Positions 1 to 7,597 of a stretch of 31,713 nt of DNA are shown here, piece after piece. Position 1 is the stretch's first letter. Every line of letters begins with the position of its first letter. The DNA is from CAYLPT01 sp964385645 (GTDB lineage: Bacteria > Armatimonadota > Hebobacteria > Hebobacterales > Hebobacteraceae), in contig CAYLPT010000197.1 in NCBI GenBank assembly GCA_964385645.1, positions 1-31,713 on the forward strand. Direction: 5' to 3'. The translations under genes and the position numbers were made by a program. Below the pieces are notes generated by a model, which saw only the letters and a list, made by a program, of their open reading frames with translations, had not been told where the DNA came from and made no database searches.

Positions 1-1
1 A

Positions 2-2659
2 CTGAAAGACCGCATCGAGAGGCGCGCCGCAGAGGCTCACGAACGCTTTCGGCTTCTACCTCCTTCAGCCGCTGGCTTGTTTGTGGGCACCATCCACTCT
101 TACTGCCTGCGAATCCTCCAGCAACACGGCGGTCTGTACGAAGTCTGCGACGCGCTCACGGAGGAGAGAGAATGGGCGCTTCTTCACCGCTTCGCCAGGC
201 GTCTTGGCGCAGTTGACCTCCTGACTCGGACCTGGCCTGGCCAGCCCGTCTCAGTGCGGCGCGCGGTAGAGGTTATTCGGCGCAGCCTTGCAGTAGTATG
301 CAATGAGCGCATCCCGCGCTCGGTCTTGGAGAAGAGAGCTCCGGCGTTCGCTGCCGTGATCCGGCGCTATGAGGAACTCCTGGCCCGCATGCAGTTGCTT
401 TCCTTCGACCAGATGGTTGACCGGGCATGTGAGGAACTGGCTCCCACCGGAAGGCTACGCGAGGCCTTGCAGGGTCGTGTGCGCGAGGTTCTCGTGGATG
501 AATACCAAGACCTCAACCGCGCCCAGGAGGAGCTTCTGCAATGCCTGGTAGACATGGGTGCGCGTCTCACCGTCGTTGGGGACGATGATCAGGCGATCTA
601 CCAGTGGCGCGGGGGCGATGTCTCACTATTCCTGCGCTTCCCAGAGCGGTATAGCCAGTCAGCGCGACATACCCTGGCCGAGAATCACAGGAGCGTTCCC
701 CCAATCGTGAGTGTAGCGAGTGGGTTCGCCGCCACTATCGGCGAGCGCGTGGCCAAATCGATGAAGCCGGTGCGCCCGGATGCAGGGCCTTCCATAGAAC
801 TCATAGCCGCCGATACGCCGGAAGCAGAGGCCGGGTCTCTTGTGGCGCGGATTCGCTGCCTCCTAGAGGCAGGACACAGGCCGGCAGATATCGCGGTACT
901 CTACCGTTCAGTGCGCACTTCTGCCAGGCCCCTCGTGGACGCGCTCCGCCGAGAGGAAATTCCCTTCGCCTTGGTCGGGCGCCTATCGCTATTGGACCGG
1001 CCGGAAATGGCCTTGCTTGCCCGCCTATTCGTCTTATGGGCTGGCGGAACCTGGACGCCCGACGAGGAGCAAGAGGTTGTCACACCCGAACTGCTTGCCG
1101 CGGACATCGCCGCACTGACGGGTGTGAGCAATGCCAAGGCCACCCGGATTGTCGGGGAACTTGAGCGGATGGGAAGGGGCCTCGCAAGCGAGGGCGTGCG
1201 AGATCTGATTGGCACCTACCTGGAGATGCTCAGCATCATCGGCCTGCCGATTGACGGTCCCGACCGGCGGCGGCAAGAACAAGGGCTGGGGCGACTCTCG
1301 GAACTGCTCACTGACTTTGAGCACGCGCAACGCCGGGCCGCGCCCACAGAAATGCCGCGCTCAGTCGCAGATTCGGCTTCGCAAGAAGCCGCTGAGGATA
1401 TGGCGGTGGCTGGCAGTGCCCAGGAGGGCAAGACACAGGCTGTCGGCACTGTGGGGTGGACGTCGGGTGAGGTCTTCCTTGCCAGGCTTCGGGTCTTCCT
1501 TGAGGAGTTCGCCTCCCAGGCAGCAGAGGAATCGCCCGACCGCCCAACACTCGACCGCGATGCCGTGAACATCATGACCATCCATCAGGCTAAGGGACTC
1601 GAGTTCCCCATCGTCTTTGTTCCTGCGCTCGTGGATCGCCGGTTTCCCTCCTCCCGAATGGGCGAAGAACAGCCGTGGTATGTGCCAGACGAACTGTTCG
1701 ACAAGGATCGCTACCAGGGGCGAGAAGATGACGAGCGACGCCTTTTCTACGTTGCCATGACCCGCGCGCAGGAGTTGCTCGTGCTAAGCTGGTTCACGCA
1801 ATACCGGCACCGTGCCGCGAAGGCGTCGCGGTTCGTGCAAGACCTGGCGCAGATGCAGCACAGGGATCACCTGAAGAGAGCAAACGAATGCCAGCCGCCA
1901 GTGCACCCTCCTTCTGCCAACGGCCACGCGATTCTGGATACTGACTTCAGCGAGCTACTCACTTTCAGTGAGTGCCCGTACAGGTACTACCTCCGGCACA
2001 TTTGCGGCTTCCAGCCACCGATCGCTCCCGAGATCGGATTCGGCAGGCTGCTGCATCATGTGGTGGCAGAACTTGCCCGCCGTTCGCGTGATCGCCGACC
2101 TCCTGACCCTGCGGATGTGGATGATATCCTCTCCCCATCCTTCTACCTGCCGTTCGCAGGCCCGATTGCACACGAGCGGCTGTTCAAAGCAGCCCGTCGG
2201 CGTCTCGTGAATTACGTGCGCAACTTCGGTCGGGAACTTGTCCGCGCCGTGGAGCCTGAAAGGCGATTTGAGGTGCCCCTCGGTCCGGCCCGCGTCCGTG
2301 GGCGCATAGACCTGCTTCTCAGAGCCGACGGTGGCAGCCCACGGGACGTAGAACTCATCGACTTCAAGACCGCAGCCAACAGGCCCCCGAGCCGACAACA
2401 CCAGAACCAGCTTCGGATGTACGCGGAAGCCGTTCGCGCTCTGGGGATGAATCCGGTGCGGCTGGCAATCCATGATCTGGACGCCGACAACGGCGGTCGT
2501 GTTCCGGTGGAGGAAAGCGAAAGCGAGGTTGCCGCGTTCCGCACGGAATTGCGAAGCTGGGTCGAGGACATCCGCGACGGCAAGTTTCCCGCGCGGCGTG
2601 ATCGCAAGGTCTGCCCCTCTTGTGACTTTGCATCCCTCTGCAGGCTCCCGAGGGCATAG
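2..2659 (+). CDS. UvrD/PcrA-type superfamily 1 helicase with C-terminal RecB/Cas4-like Fe-S nuclease domain (5' end outside window)
   Basis: The frame is open from the window's first bases; a TTG at 77 is only an internal codon, because the residues before it fit the UvrD region ahead of motif Ia (FVGTIHSYCLRIL). Walker A must lie upstream. Visible helicase motifs are Walker B DEYQD (nt 497-511), GDDDQAIYQWRGG (about 577-615), ENHRS (about 682), TIHQAKGLEFP (about 1578) and DERRLFYVAMTRAQ (about 1730). The C-terminal third carries nuclease motifs: GRLLHHVV (about 2042), GRIDLLL, IDFKTA (about 2357) and QLRMYAEAV. SECPYRYY (about 1968) and the terminal CPSCDFASLC (about 2611) supply the four cysteines of an AddB/Cas4-type Fe-S cluster. 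The protein should unwind and degrade DNA in repair or recombination. Codon use is visibly less GC-biased than in the genes after 5 kb. The helicase assignment is firm; the exact subfamily is not. Confidence 0.93.
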   Translation: MKDRIERRAAEAHERFRLLPPSAAGLFVGTIHSYCLRILQQHGGLYEVCDALTEEREWALLHRFARRLGAVDLLTRTWPGQPVSVRRAVEVIRRSLAVVCNERIPRSVLEKRAPAFAAVIRRYEELLARMQLLSFDQMVDRACEELAPTGRLREALQGRVREVLVDEYQDLNRAQEELLQCLVDMGARLTVVGDDDQAIYQWRGGDVSLFLRFPERYSQSARHTLAENHRSVPPIVSVASGFAATIGERVAKSMKPVRPDAGPSIELIAADTPEAEAGSLVARIRCLLEAGHRPADIAVLYRSVRTSARPLVDALRREEIPFALVGRLSLLDRPEMALLARLFVLWAGGTWTPDEEQEVVTPELLAADIAALTGVSNAKATRIVGELERMGRGLASEGVRDLIGTYLEMLSIIGLPIDGPDRRRQEQGLGRLSELLTDFEHAQRRAAPTEMPRSVADSASQEAAEDMAVAGSAQEGKTQAVGTVGWTSGEVFLARLRVFLEEFASQAAEESPDRPTLDRDAVNIMTIHQAKGLEFPIVFVPALVDRRFPSSRMGEEQPWYVPDELFDKDRYQGREDDERRLFYVAMTRAQELLVLSWFTQYRHRAAKASRFVQDLAQMQHRDHLKRANECQPPVHPPSANGHAILDTDFSELLTFSECPYRYYLRHICGFQPPIAPEIGFGRLLHHVVAELARRSRDRRPPDPADVDDILSPSFYLPFAGPIAHERLFKAARRRLVNYVRNFGRELVRAVEPERRFEVPLGPARVRGRIDLLLRADGGSPRDVELIDFKTAANRPPSRQHQNQLRMYAEAVRALGMNPVRLAIHDLDADNGGRVPVEESESEVAAFRTELRSWVEDIRDGKFPARRDRKVCPSCDFASLCRLPRA

Positions 2660-2707
2660 CAGGGGCCTCCGCTCGTCTTCCGGTGCCGTGACTGGGAACT
2701 GCCTGCG

Positions 2708-3739
2708 TTAGCGCATTGGCGGCTGGGTCGCTACCCCCTCCGGTACAGGTTCGGCCGCCGCCTGTACGAGTTCCGGATCAACATACTCAGGGAGCTCGGT
2801 CTCGCCGGCGAGCCCCGCGCGGTCGGCTCCTGGCAATGCTGCGAGCAGTGCCAGCAGCTTACGCTCCTCCGCCAGCAACCGCGCCTGAAGAACGGCGGCC
2901 CAGAGCAGGCCTGGGTCATTGGGCTGGAGGTGCTCGCAGGCGGAGTCAACAGTCTGCCTGATCTTCGCGCACGCGCGCAGAAGCACCCGCACCCGCTGCC
3001 TCAGGCTTGGGGGCAATCGTCTGGTTCTTCTGGGAAGTACACCGGCGGTGCGAGCGGCCCGCAGATCTCTCTTGACGGTGCGACTGGAAACGCCGAAGAG
3101 CTGAGCCAGTTGCTCCACCGACCAGCCGCACTGCCCCCACAGATGCACCACCGCGCGTTGGCGAGCTGTGATCCCATCCTGAGTCTCTGCGGCAACCTGC
3201 CTCCGGGATCGCTTACTGTCCATCCGTGAACAACTCCTTCGTCTGAGCACTGGCACCGGTCCTACTTGCTTGCGAAGCTCGGCGCAGGCGCAGAGTGCGG
3301 CTTCCACCACCCTGGCCCACCCGGCTGGGTCACCGCCTGAAGGTGGCGCCGACGACCAGTGATAGGAGACACGGGCACATCGACGACACACCAGTTCGGT
3401 CGCGTCCGGTGCCAGGTACAGCGAGTCAGCAGTGCTTCGGCAGTCGGGGCATGTGAACCGGAAGCGGCACCGTCCTCGGCTGTCGGTGGTGGTCTCAATG
3501 GAGACCACGTGCGAGCAGACCCAATAGGGATACTTCATAGTCCGGAAGGATACGGCCACTGCCCGCAGACGCCCATCGCCGACGGTCGGCCTGATTGCCA
3601 TGGGGACCAGAGTGTCGCTGTCGGTCCGAGCGCAGATCAGGCGCACAGATAGGTCCCCCTGACCCATTGCACGGAGCACATCGCCGATCGTCAGGCGGGG
3701 ACACAGCACGGCGGGCCAGGTCGTGCGAGGCCGGCCCAT
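2708..3739 (-). CDS. Zinc-ribbon plus helix-turn-helix protein, function unknown
   Basis: The 343-residue product has a CPDC (97-100) and CRRC (118-121) pair forming a likely four-cysteine zinc ribbon, with the 'LYL..ELVCRRC..VSYH' layout common in uncharacterised proteins of mobile and accessory DNA. Residues about 190-230 (ITARQRAVVHLWGQCGWSVE, then LAQLFGVSSRTVKRDLRAAR) form a helix-turn-helix of the sigma-region-4/transposase-like kind. A helix-rich C-terminal region (240-310) and an acidic tail follow. There is no signal peptide. It is convergent with the helicase gene, 48 bp away, so the two are not an operon. The ATG at 3739 has only a weak ribosome-binding site, and a start slightly inside is possible. 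It is probably a DNA-binding protein; I do not recognise the family. Confidence 0.72.
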   Translation of the reverse strand: MGRPRTTWPAVLCPRLTIGDVLRAMGQGDLSVRLICARTDSDTLVPMAIRPTVGDGRLRAVAVSFRTMKYPYWVCSHVVSIETTTDSRGRCRFRFTCPDCRSTADSLYLAPDATELVCRRCARVSYHWSSAPPSGGDPAGWARVVEAALCACAELRKQVGPVPVLRRRSCSRMDSKRSRRQVAAETQDGITARQRAVVHLWGQCGWSVEQLAQLFGVSSRTVKRDLRAARTAGVLPRRTRRLPPSLRQRVRVLLRACAKIRQTVDSACEHLQPNDPGLLWAAVLQARLLAEERKLLALLAALPGADRAGLAGETELPEYVDPELVQAAAEPVPEGVATQPPMR

Positions 3740-4148
3740 CAGCAGCTAACCTGGGACCTTCCTGTCCCGGGGTTGTGTTCGGGGTGAGCGGAAACGTAGC
3801 TGGTCGGGGCGATTCATGGGGCCGGATTGGCCTCCGAAGGCGACTCCGATGGTTATTCTGCATATTCTGTCACCTTGGTCAGAAGTCCTGCACCACAAAG
3901 CGCGTGAGCGGTAGAGGAGCATCTACAGCCGATCAAGCACAGACACCTGATGTCCCCTGCATCCTCGGATGCCCGATCTGCCGGTTCGGCAGGTCCGCCA
4001 GATGCTCTCCTGAAGGTCGCGTGGCACTGCTGTCTTCGCGAGAAGCATCATTCGGCGTCACAGTCGCTGCTCAAGGGGACATCTGAGACTGGTGGGTTGC
4101 AGGAAAGACCACTTGTTCGGCGGGAAGCGGGGGCTGCAGAGAGCGTGG
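3740..4148. other. Gene-free stretch with nothing recognisable
   Basis: About 400 bp between the zinc-ribbon gene and the tRNA fragment. Short open frames here show no family signature and look like GC-driven noise. The segment lies where the 3' half of the tRNA should be, so foreign or rearranged DNA probably begins at the tRNA break. The part next to 3740 should contain the zinc-ribbon gene's promoter, but I could not identify one with confidence. Confidence 0.5.
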
Positions 4149-4186
4149 TTACAAATCAGCCGCTCTGCCAACTGAGCTACGCCGGC
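4149..4186 (-). tRNA. 5' half of a tRNA-Thr (anticodon UGU), truncated after the anticodon loop
   Basis: On the minus strand the acceptor 5' strand GCCGGCG, the D-arm GCTCAGTTGGCAGAGC, the anticodon stem 5' side GCTGA and the loop TTTGTAA (anticodon TGT at 4153-4151) match a standard bacterial tRNA-Thr. After the loop the sequence continues CCACG instead of the TCAGC needed to close the stem, and no T-arm with a GTTCGA-like loop follows. A CGCCGAA at about the right distance pairs partly with the acceptor, so a heavily decayed full-length pseudo-tRNA is an alternative. Either way it should not be functional. A promoter-like sequence lies about 170 bp upstream and a broken tyrosine recombinase lies beyond it, which suggests an old integration or deletion at a tRNA target. 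Confidence 0.72.
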
Positions 4187-4358
4187 CCGATGTCCGCCAA
4201 TGTCCGGCACCGCAGAAAACCCAGCGCCCAGGCCCCCGCGAGGGGCGCGACCCACCCCGGACCGAGACCCGCCGCCAGCCCCGATCCGGGGCGTTGACGA
4301 ACTGACCGAATCTCAGCGGGTCACCCCGCGCGCGGCGCCACGGGCAGGAGCACGCCCC

Positions 4359-4387
4359 ATTCTAGCACCTCCGGGGCGGGATGTCAG
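4359..4387 (-). promoter_or_regulatory. Sigma70-type promoter pointing at the tRNA-Thr fragment
   Basis: Read on the minus strand, CTGACA (4387-4382) and TAGAAT (4364-4359) are separated by 17 bp; each differs from consensus at one position. The predicted transcript starts near 4352 and would run into the tRNA-Thr fragment about 165 nt downstream. It is probably the remnant of the native tRNA promoter, or of a longer tRNA transcript. Sequence match only. Confidence 0.5.
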
Positions 4388-4582
4388 CACCAGCAGCGGC
4401 CCCACAGGACGCCACGGGCACAGTCCCCCAGGCTGGGGGGACCGGGTGACGGGTGATGAACGTCGAGCGATCTGTGAGGTCGGAACCGGTGAGCCACGGA
4501 GGGAGACCTCTGGTGCGTGGGGTAGTAGCGTATCTTGTGCCCCTTTGCACATGCCCTGCCCACCGAACTCCTGCCGGCCGGC

Positions 4583-4862
4583 CTAGCGCCCCCGCGGCAG
4601 GCTGAGCCCGCTGGTGATGTCGGCTCTGGCGAAGGCCCAGCGGCGCTCGGAGCCGGCGAACTCGGAGTAGCGGGCGGTCATGATGGGGCTGCGGTGGCCC
4701 ATCGCCCGCATGAGCGCAGTGGTGGGCCGCTCACCCGGCGGGCCTTGCTGGTCTCGGCGCGGACGCGCACCCGGCCCTCTTGCAGCGAGAGATCGCAGGC
4801 GTTGAGGCCGACGAGCTCCGACATGGACTCGCAAAGCGTGGACAGCCGCAGCAGAGCTCACA
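4583..4862 (-). pseudogene. Tyrosine recombinase (phage integrase family) relic, internally deleted and frameshifted
   Basis: On the minus strand from about 4854, one frame reads LLRLSTLCESMSELVGLNAC and continues DLSLQEGRVRVRAETSKARR, which matches the XerC/D-type core 'LL..TGLR.SEL..L...D'. The next frame then reads ALMRAMGHRSPIMTARYSEF, the C-terminal block with the GH motif and the nucleophile-region tyrosine, ending at the TAG at 4583. The intervening section with the HxLRH box is missing, and the N-terminal half ends near the shared repeat that starts at 4883. It cannot encode an active enzyme. Its position next to half a tRNA is what an integrated element would leave behind. Confidence 0.68.
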
Positions 4863-4882
4863 AGCGGAGTGAGTCAGCGTCT

Positions 4883-5060
4883 CAGTCGGCATCCGTAAGT
4901 GACCCACCATACGCGGCGACGGTTGGCCCACCCCGGGCGATGAGCAGATGACAGCGGGGAAGGCTCTGAGGGCTCAGACGACCTGGTCCCGCTGCTGCGG
5001 GGTGGGTCATTCTCCGACGCTGTCACCCGGCCAGGCGGGCCGAAGCTGGACGCCGATCAA
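4883..5060. repeat. Dispersed repeat, copy 1 (related copy at 24662-24817)
   Basis: Both copies begin CAGTCGGCATCCG(T/A)AAGTG and then share GACCCACC, CGATGAGCAGATGACAG, AAGGCTCTGAGGG, CGGGGTGGGTCA and CCAGGCGGGCC in the same order. Copy 1 has about 21 extra bases after the first GACCCACC. The GACCCACC box and the later GGGGTGGGTC (to 5008) form an inverted pair. One edge abuts the integrase relic; the other ends on the stop codon of the AraC-type gene. It is probably an end of an insertion sequence or a small non-autonomous element. Confidence 0.75.
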
Positions 5061-6184
5061 CCCCGGTCTTCGCCGCCCGCGTCCGCGCCAGCCGCCGACT
5101 TCGCCCCGCCTGCCCGGCGCCCGGTGGGGCTCGGCGGCTGCCTCACGTGGTAGTAGGAGAGGCTGGGGATGGATCCAGGCGCCTTCCCCCGTGCTCTCTG
5201 GGCGCGCCCGACCTCTCTGGCGGGTGATAGGGCCGACTCCTCCGGGCTGAGCATCAGGCTGCCAGTCGCGAGAGACTGGGCAGACTTGGGTGGTAGGGTG
5301 CGCCCCAGCCGATACTCGTGCGGCGTGCTGCCGCACTGCTTCACGAAGGTCCGGTGGAGATGGCTGGCGTCCACGAACCCCAGGCGGTCCGCGATGGTGG
5401 CTAGCGAATCGTCGCTGGCGAGAAGGCGGTGGGCGGCGATGCCGACGCGCACCCGCATCGAGAACTGATAGAAGCTCACCCCCATCGCTCTTCTGAACAG
5501 CAGGTGGAAGCGCGATTTGCTGAGCCCACAGACCCGGGCCGCCTGCTCGGGCCTCACCCGCTGCCCACCGGCCGCCTCCACAAGCTCGACGGCGGGCCGC
5601 ACACGATCATAGTCGGCGACCTGGGCCCGCACCGACGAGCGTGCCCCATGGTCTGCGCTCGGCTGCCACCAGCGCTCCAGCTCGAACAGGAGCCGGTACA
5701 ACCCCAGGAGCTTCGCGGTCTGCCCATGGGGGCGTTGCTCGCGCACCTCCTCGTAGAGCTCATAGGCCAGGCTGAAGACGCGGCTGCGCTGCCCCTCCGT
5801 CCGCGGGCGGGGCCGCTCGGCCGGCGGCAGGCTGAGCATGTTGAGCCACAGGTTTCGGTCCAGTATGGTGTCGTCGAGCGCCTCGGGCAGGAAGGTGATG
5901 ACCGCCACGCACGTGTCTCGCTCCCGCGAGCGCCACGCGTGTGGCTCCCACATGGCGCAGACCCAGGTGTCGCCGGGGCCGCAGGTCTGCACCTCACCCC
6001 CGAGACGTTCTTCGTGCACCCCGGCGAACACCACGCCGAGCTCGATCCCCTTGTGCACATGCGAGCGCCAACCCGTCGGCTGGGGCTCACAGCCCGCGAG
6101 GAAGCACACGGGATGGCCGAAGTCCCTCGGCAGGTCCCAGACCGGATGGGCCTTGAGAGTCGCTCGCGCCGCGCCCTGCTCCAC
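5057..6184 (-). CDS. AraC-family transcriptional regulator with N-terminal cupin-type sensor domain
   Basis: Residues about 35-110 look like the cupin sensor of AraC regulators (HVHKGIELGVVFAG, then CGPGDTWVCAMWEPHAW). The C-terminal double helix-turn-helix is clear: CGLSKSRFHLLFRRAMGVSF, then ATIADRLGFVDASHLHRTFV with the terminal HEYR. The frame is open to a TTG at 6220, but that TTG lies in the -35 box of a strong promoter, so I place the start at the GTG at 6184, giving 375 residues and a nearly leaderless mRNA. A low-complexity tail of about 75 residues follows the DNA-binding domain and ends inside the dispersed repeat. It diverges from the pseudopilin and sugar genes and is likely their sugar-responsive activator. 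Family firm, start uncertain, target inferred. Confidence 0.9.
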   Translation of the reverse strand: MEQGAARATLKAHPVWDLPRDFGHPVCFLAGCEPQPTGWRSHVHKGIELGVVFAGVHEERLGGEVQTCGPGDTWVCAMWEPHAWRSRERDTCVAVITFLPEALDDTILDRNLWLNMLSLPPAERPRPRTEGQRSRVFSLAYELYEEVREQRPHGQTAKLLGLYRLLFELERWWQPSADHGARSSVRAQVADYDRVRPAVELVEAAGGQRVRPEQAARVCGLSKSRFHLLFRRAMGVSFYQFSMRVRVGIAAHRLLASDDSLATIADRLGFVDASHLHRTFVKQCGSTPHEYRLGRTLPPKSAQSLATGSLMLSPEESALSPAREVGRAQRARGKAPGSIPSLSYYHVRQPPSPTGRRAGGAKSAAGADAGGEDRG

Positions 6185-6190
6185 AGGCCT

Positions 6191-6220
6191 ATTGTACAAC
6201 ACAGCGGGATTGCGGTGCAA
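6191..6220 (-). promoter_or_regulatory. Promoter of the AraC-type gene
   Basis: On the minus strand TTGCAC (6220-6215) and TACAAT (6196-6191) are separated by 18 bp, matching consensus at 4/6 and 5/6. The expected transcription start falls on or next to the GTG at 6184, implying a leaderless or near-leaderless message. Confidence 0.55.
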
Positions 6221-6376
6221 TGACTCCGCAGAGGCGGCGTGTTACACTCCCAGGCGGCGATGAAGGCCCGGTGCGTGGCGCCGGGCGGAAAGGAGGTGCG
6301 GCGACCGCAGCCCCGGTCGCAGTCGGCTGAAGAACTCCGTGCAGCCAGACGTCAACCTATGGCAGGAGGTCGGCAG

Positions 6377-7444
6377 ATGGTCAGTGTGAGGAAGCGGGGA
6401 TTCACCCTGATCGAGTTGCTGGTGGTTATCGCGATCATCGGGATCCTGGCGGCGATGGTCTTCCCGGTGTTCGCGAGGGCGCGGGAGTCGGCCCGCAGGG
6501 CGGTGTGCCTGAGCAACCTGAAGAACATCGCCCTCGCCATCCAGATGTATCTGTCTGACTACGACGACAGCTTCTGGACCACGGAGCACCGCCCCGAGGT
6601 ACATGCCTACTGGGAGGCGAAGAACCCCTACGGCTACGAGGGCTACTGCTGGATCGTTGACTATGCCGACTCCGGCAACCCCTATGTCCAGCCGTTCGTG
6701 GTGCTTGACCCCTATGTGCGCAACCGCGATGTCTGGCGCTGCCCCAGCGCGAGGATGCAGAGCGCGCCTGGGTTCATCTACGGGGCGACGAACTGGTTCC
6801 AGTACCTCCGGGACAACGAGGACGCCTGGTACACCGGCACGCCCTTCACGCATCCGTGCCCGCGCTATACCCCATTCCCAAACGGATGGGGCGGGGAGGT
6901 GACCGACTCTATTATCCAGGGTCGGGAGGCGATGGAGGAGGGTGCCGGCAATCAACCGGCCCCGGGCAGCTTCGCCTGGAGCTACGGGCTTTTCCGGATG
7001 GCTGCGCAGGACAAGAGGCTCGGATGGTTCGGCAACCCTGCGAGAACCGTGCTGGGGGGCGACGGCAACCCCGCAGCCCAGGGCGGGCATGCTCACCCAC
7101 TGTTCTACATGTGGGCTGATGCCTGCGGCGCGCCGTGCGCAGACACCTGCTCGTGCTACTGCTGGTCAATGGGCTTGCCGGAGGGAAGCCTCTCCAATAG
7201 CCCGGAGGACTGGAAGCCCTACGCGCGCCACCTTGGCGGCAGCAACCTGATGTTCGCCGATGGGCACGTCAGGTGGTATCCCGCCTACTCGATTCTGAAC
7301 GGCCTGGGAACCGGCGAGATCACCCTGGCTGGCCAGACCGGATACGAGGGCACACCCGAGGAAGGTGGCTGGTGCTGGTGGGGCAGCACCATGTGCGGGT
7401 GTTACTGGGACGTCTGGAACGGCCAGACCTGGTGGTCCCAGTAG
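6377..7444 (+). CDS. Prepilin-type pseudopilin with H-X9-DG domain
   Basis: The start is the ATG at 6377, preceded by AGGAGGT at 6364-6370; the longer open frame from 6239 lacks a ribosome-binding site and would bury the leader. The N-terminus MVSVRKRGFTLIELLVVIAI is a class III prepilin signal, cleaved by a PilD-type peptidase between G and F, with Glu5 of the mature pilin present. 'FPVFARARESARR' and 'CLSNLKNIALAIQMYLSDYD' follow, typical of pseudopilins that are very numerous in Armatimonadota and relatives. The H-X9-DG motif HLGGSNLMFADG lies at about 285-296. Unusual are a cysteine cluster (about 249-264, CGAPCADTCSCYC) and a Trp/Cys-rich C-terminus (about 330-355). The product should be exported and assembled in the envelope. 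It is the first gene of the locus, divergent from AraC. Confidence 0.92.
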   Translation: MVSVRKRGFTLIELLVVIAIIGILAAMVFPVFARARESARRAVCLSNLKNIALAIQMYLSDYDDSFWTTEHRPEVHAYWEAKNPYGYEGYCWIVDYADSGNPYVQPFVVLDPYVRNRDVWRCPSARMQSAPGFIYGATNWFQYLRDNEDAWYTGTPFTHPCPRYTPFPNGWGGEVTDSIIQGREAMEEGAGNQPAPGSFAWSYGLFRMAAQDKRLGWFGNPARTVLGGDGNPAAQGGHAHPLFYMWADACGAPCADTCSCYCWSMGLPEGSLSNSPEDWKPYARHLGGSNLMFADGHVRWYPAYSILNGLGTGEITLAGQTGYEGTPEEGGWCWWGSTMCGCYWDVWNGQTWWSQ

Positions 7445-7518
7445 CCTGAGCGCGCAAAGACACGGGGCCGGGCGACAGCCGATGGGTTGGCGCACCCGGC
7501 GCCCAAAGACCGGTGCCG

Positions 7519-7550
7519 GAGGGCCCCGGTGGAGTGCTCCCGGGGCCCTC
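7519..7550 (+). terminator. Strong GC hairpin after the pseudopilin gene
   Basis: GAGGGCCCCGG (7519-7529) and CCGGGGCCCTC (7540-7550) form a perfect 11-bp stem with a 10-nt loop, about 75 bp after the pseudopilin stop and 48 bp before the next start. There is no T-tract, so it may stabilise the upstream mRNA end or only partly terminate. Confidence 0.55.
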
Positions 7551-7597
7551 GCGCGTGCGCCAGGACTCGGCGCCAGGCGCCTCAGGAGTCTCACGCG

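Noticed and set aside
4583..4862. Intact small open frame as a real gene
   Set aside because: Two pieces of a tyrosine recombinase in different frames with the middle missing; it is a relic.
6239..6376. N-terminal extension of the pseudopilin frame
   Set aside because: It has no ribosome-binding site and would place a prepilin leader 46 residues inside the protein; the ATG at 6377 has a perfect AGGAGGT.
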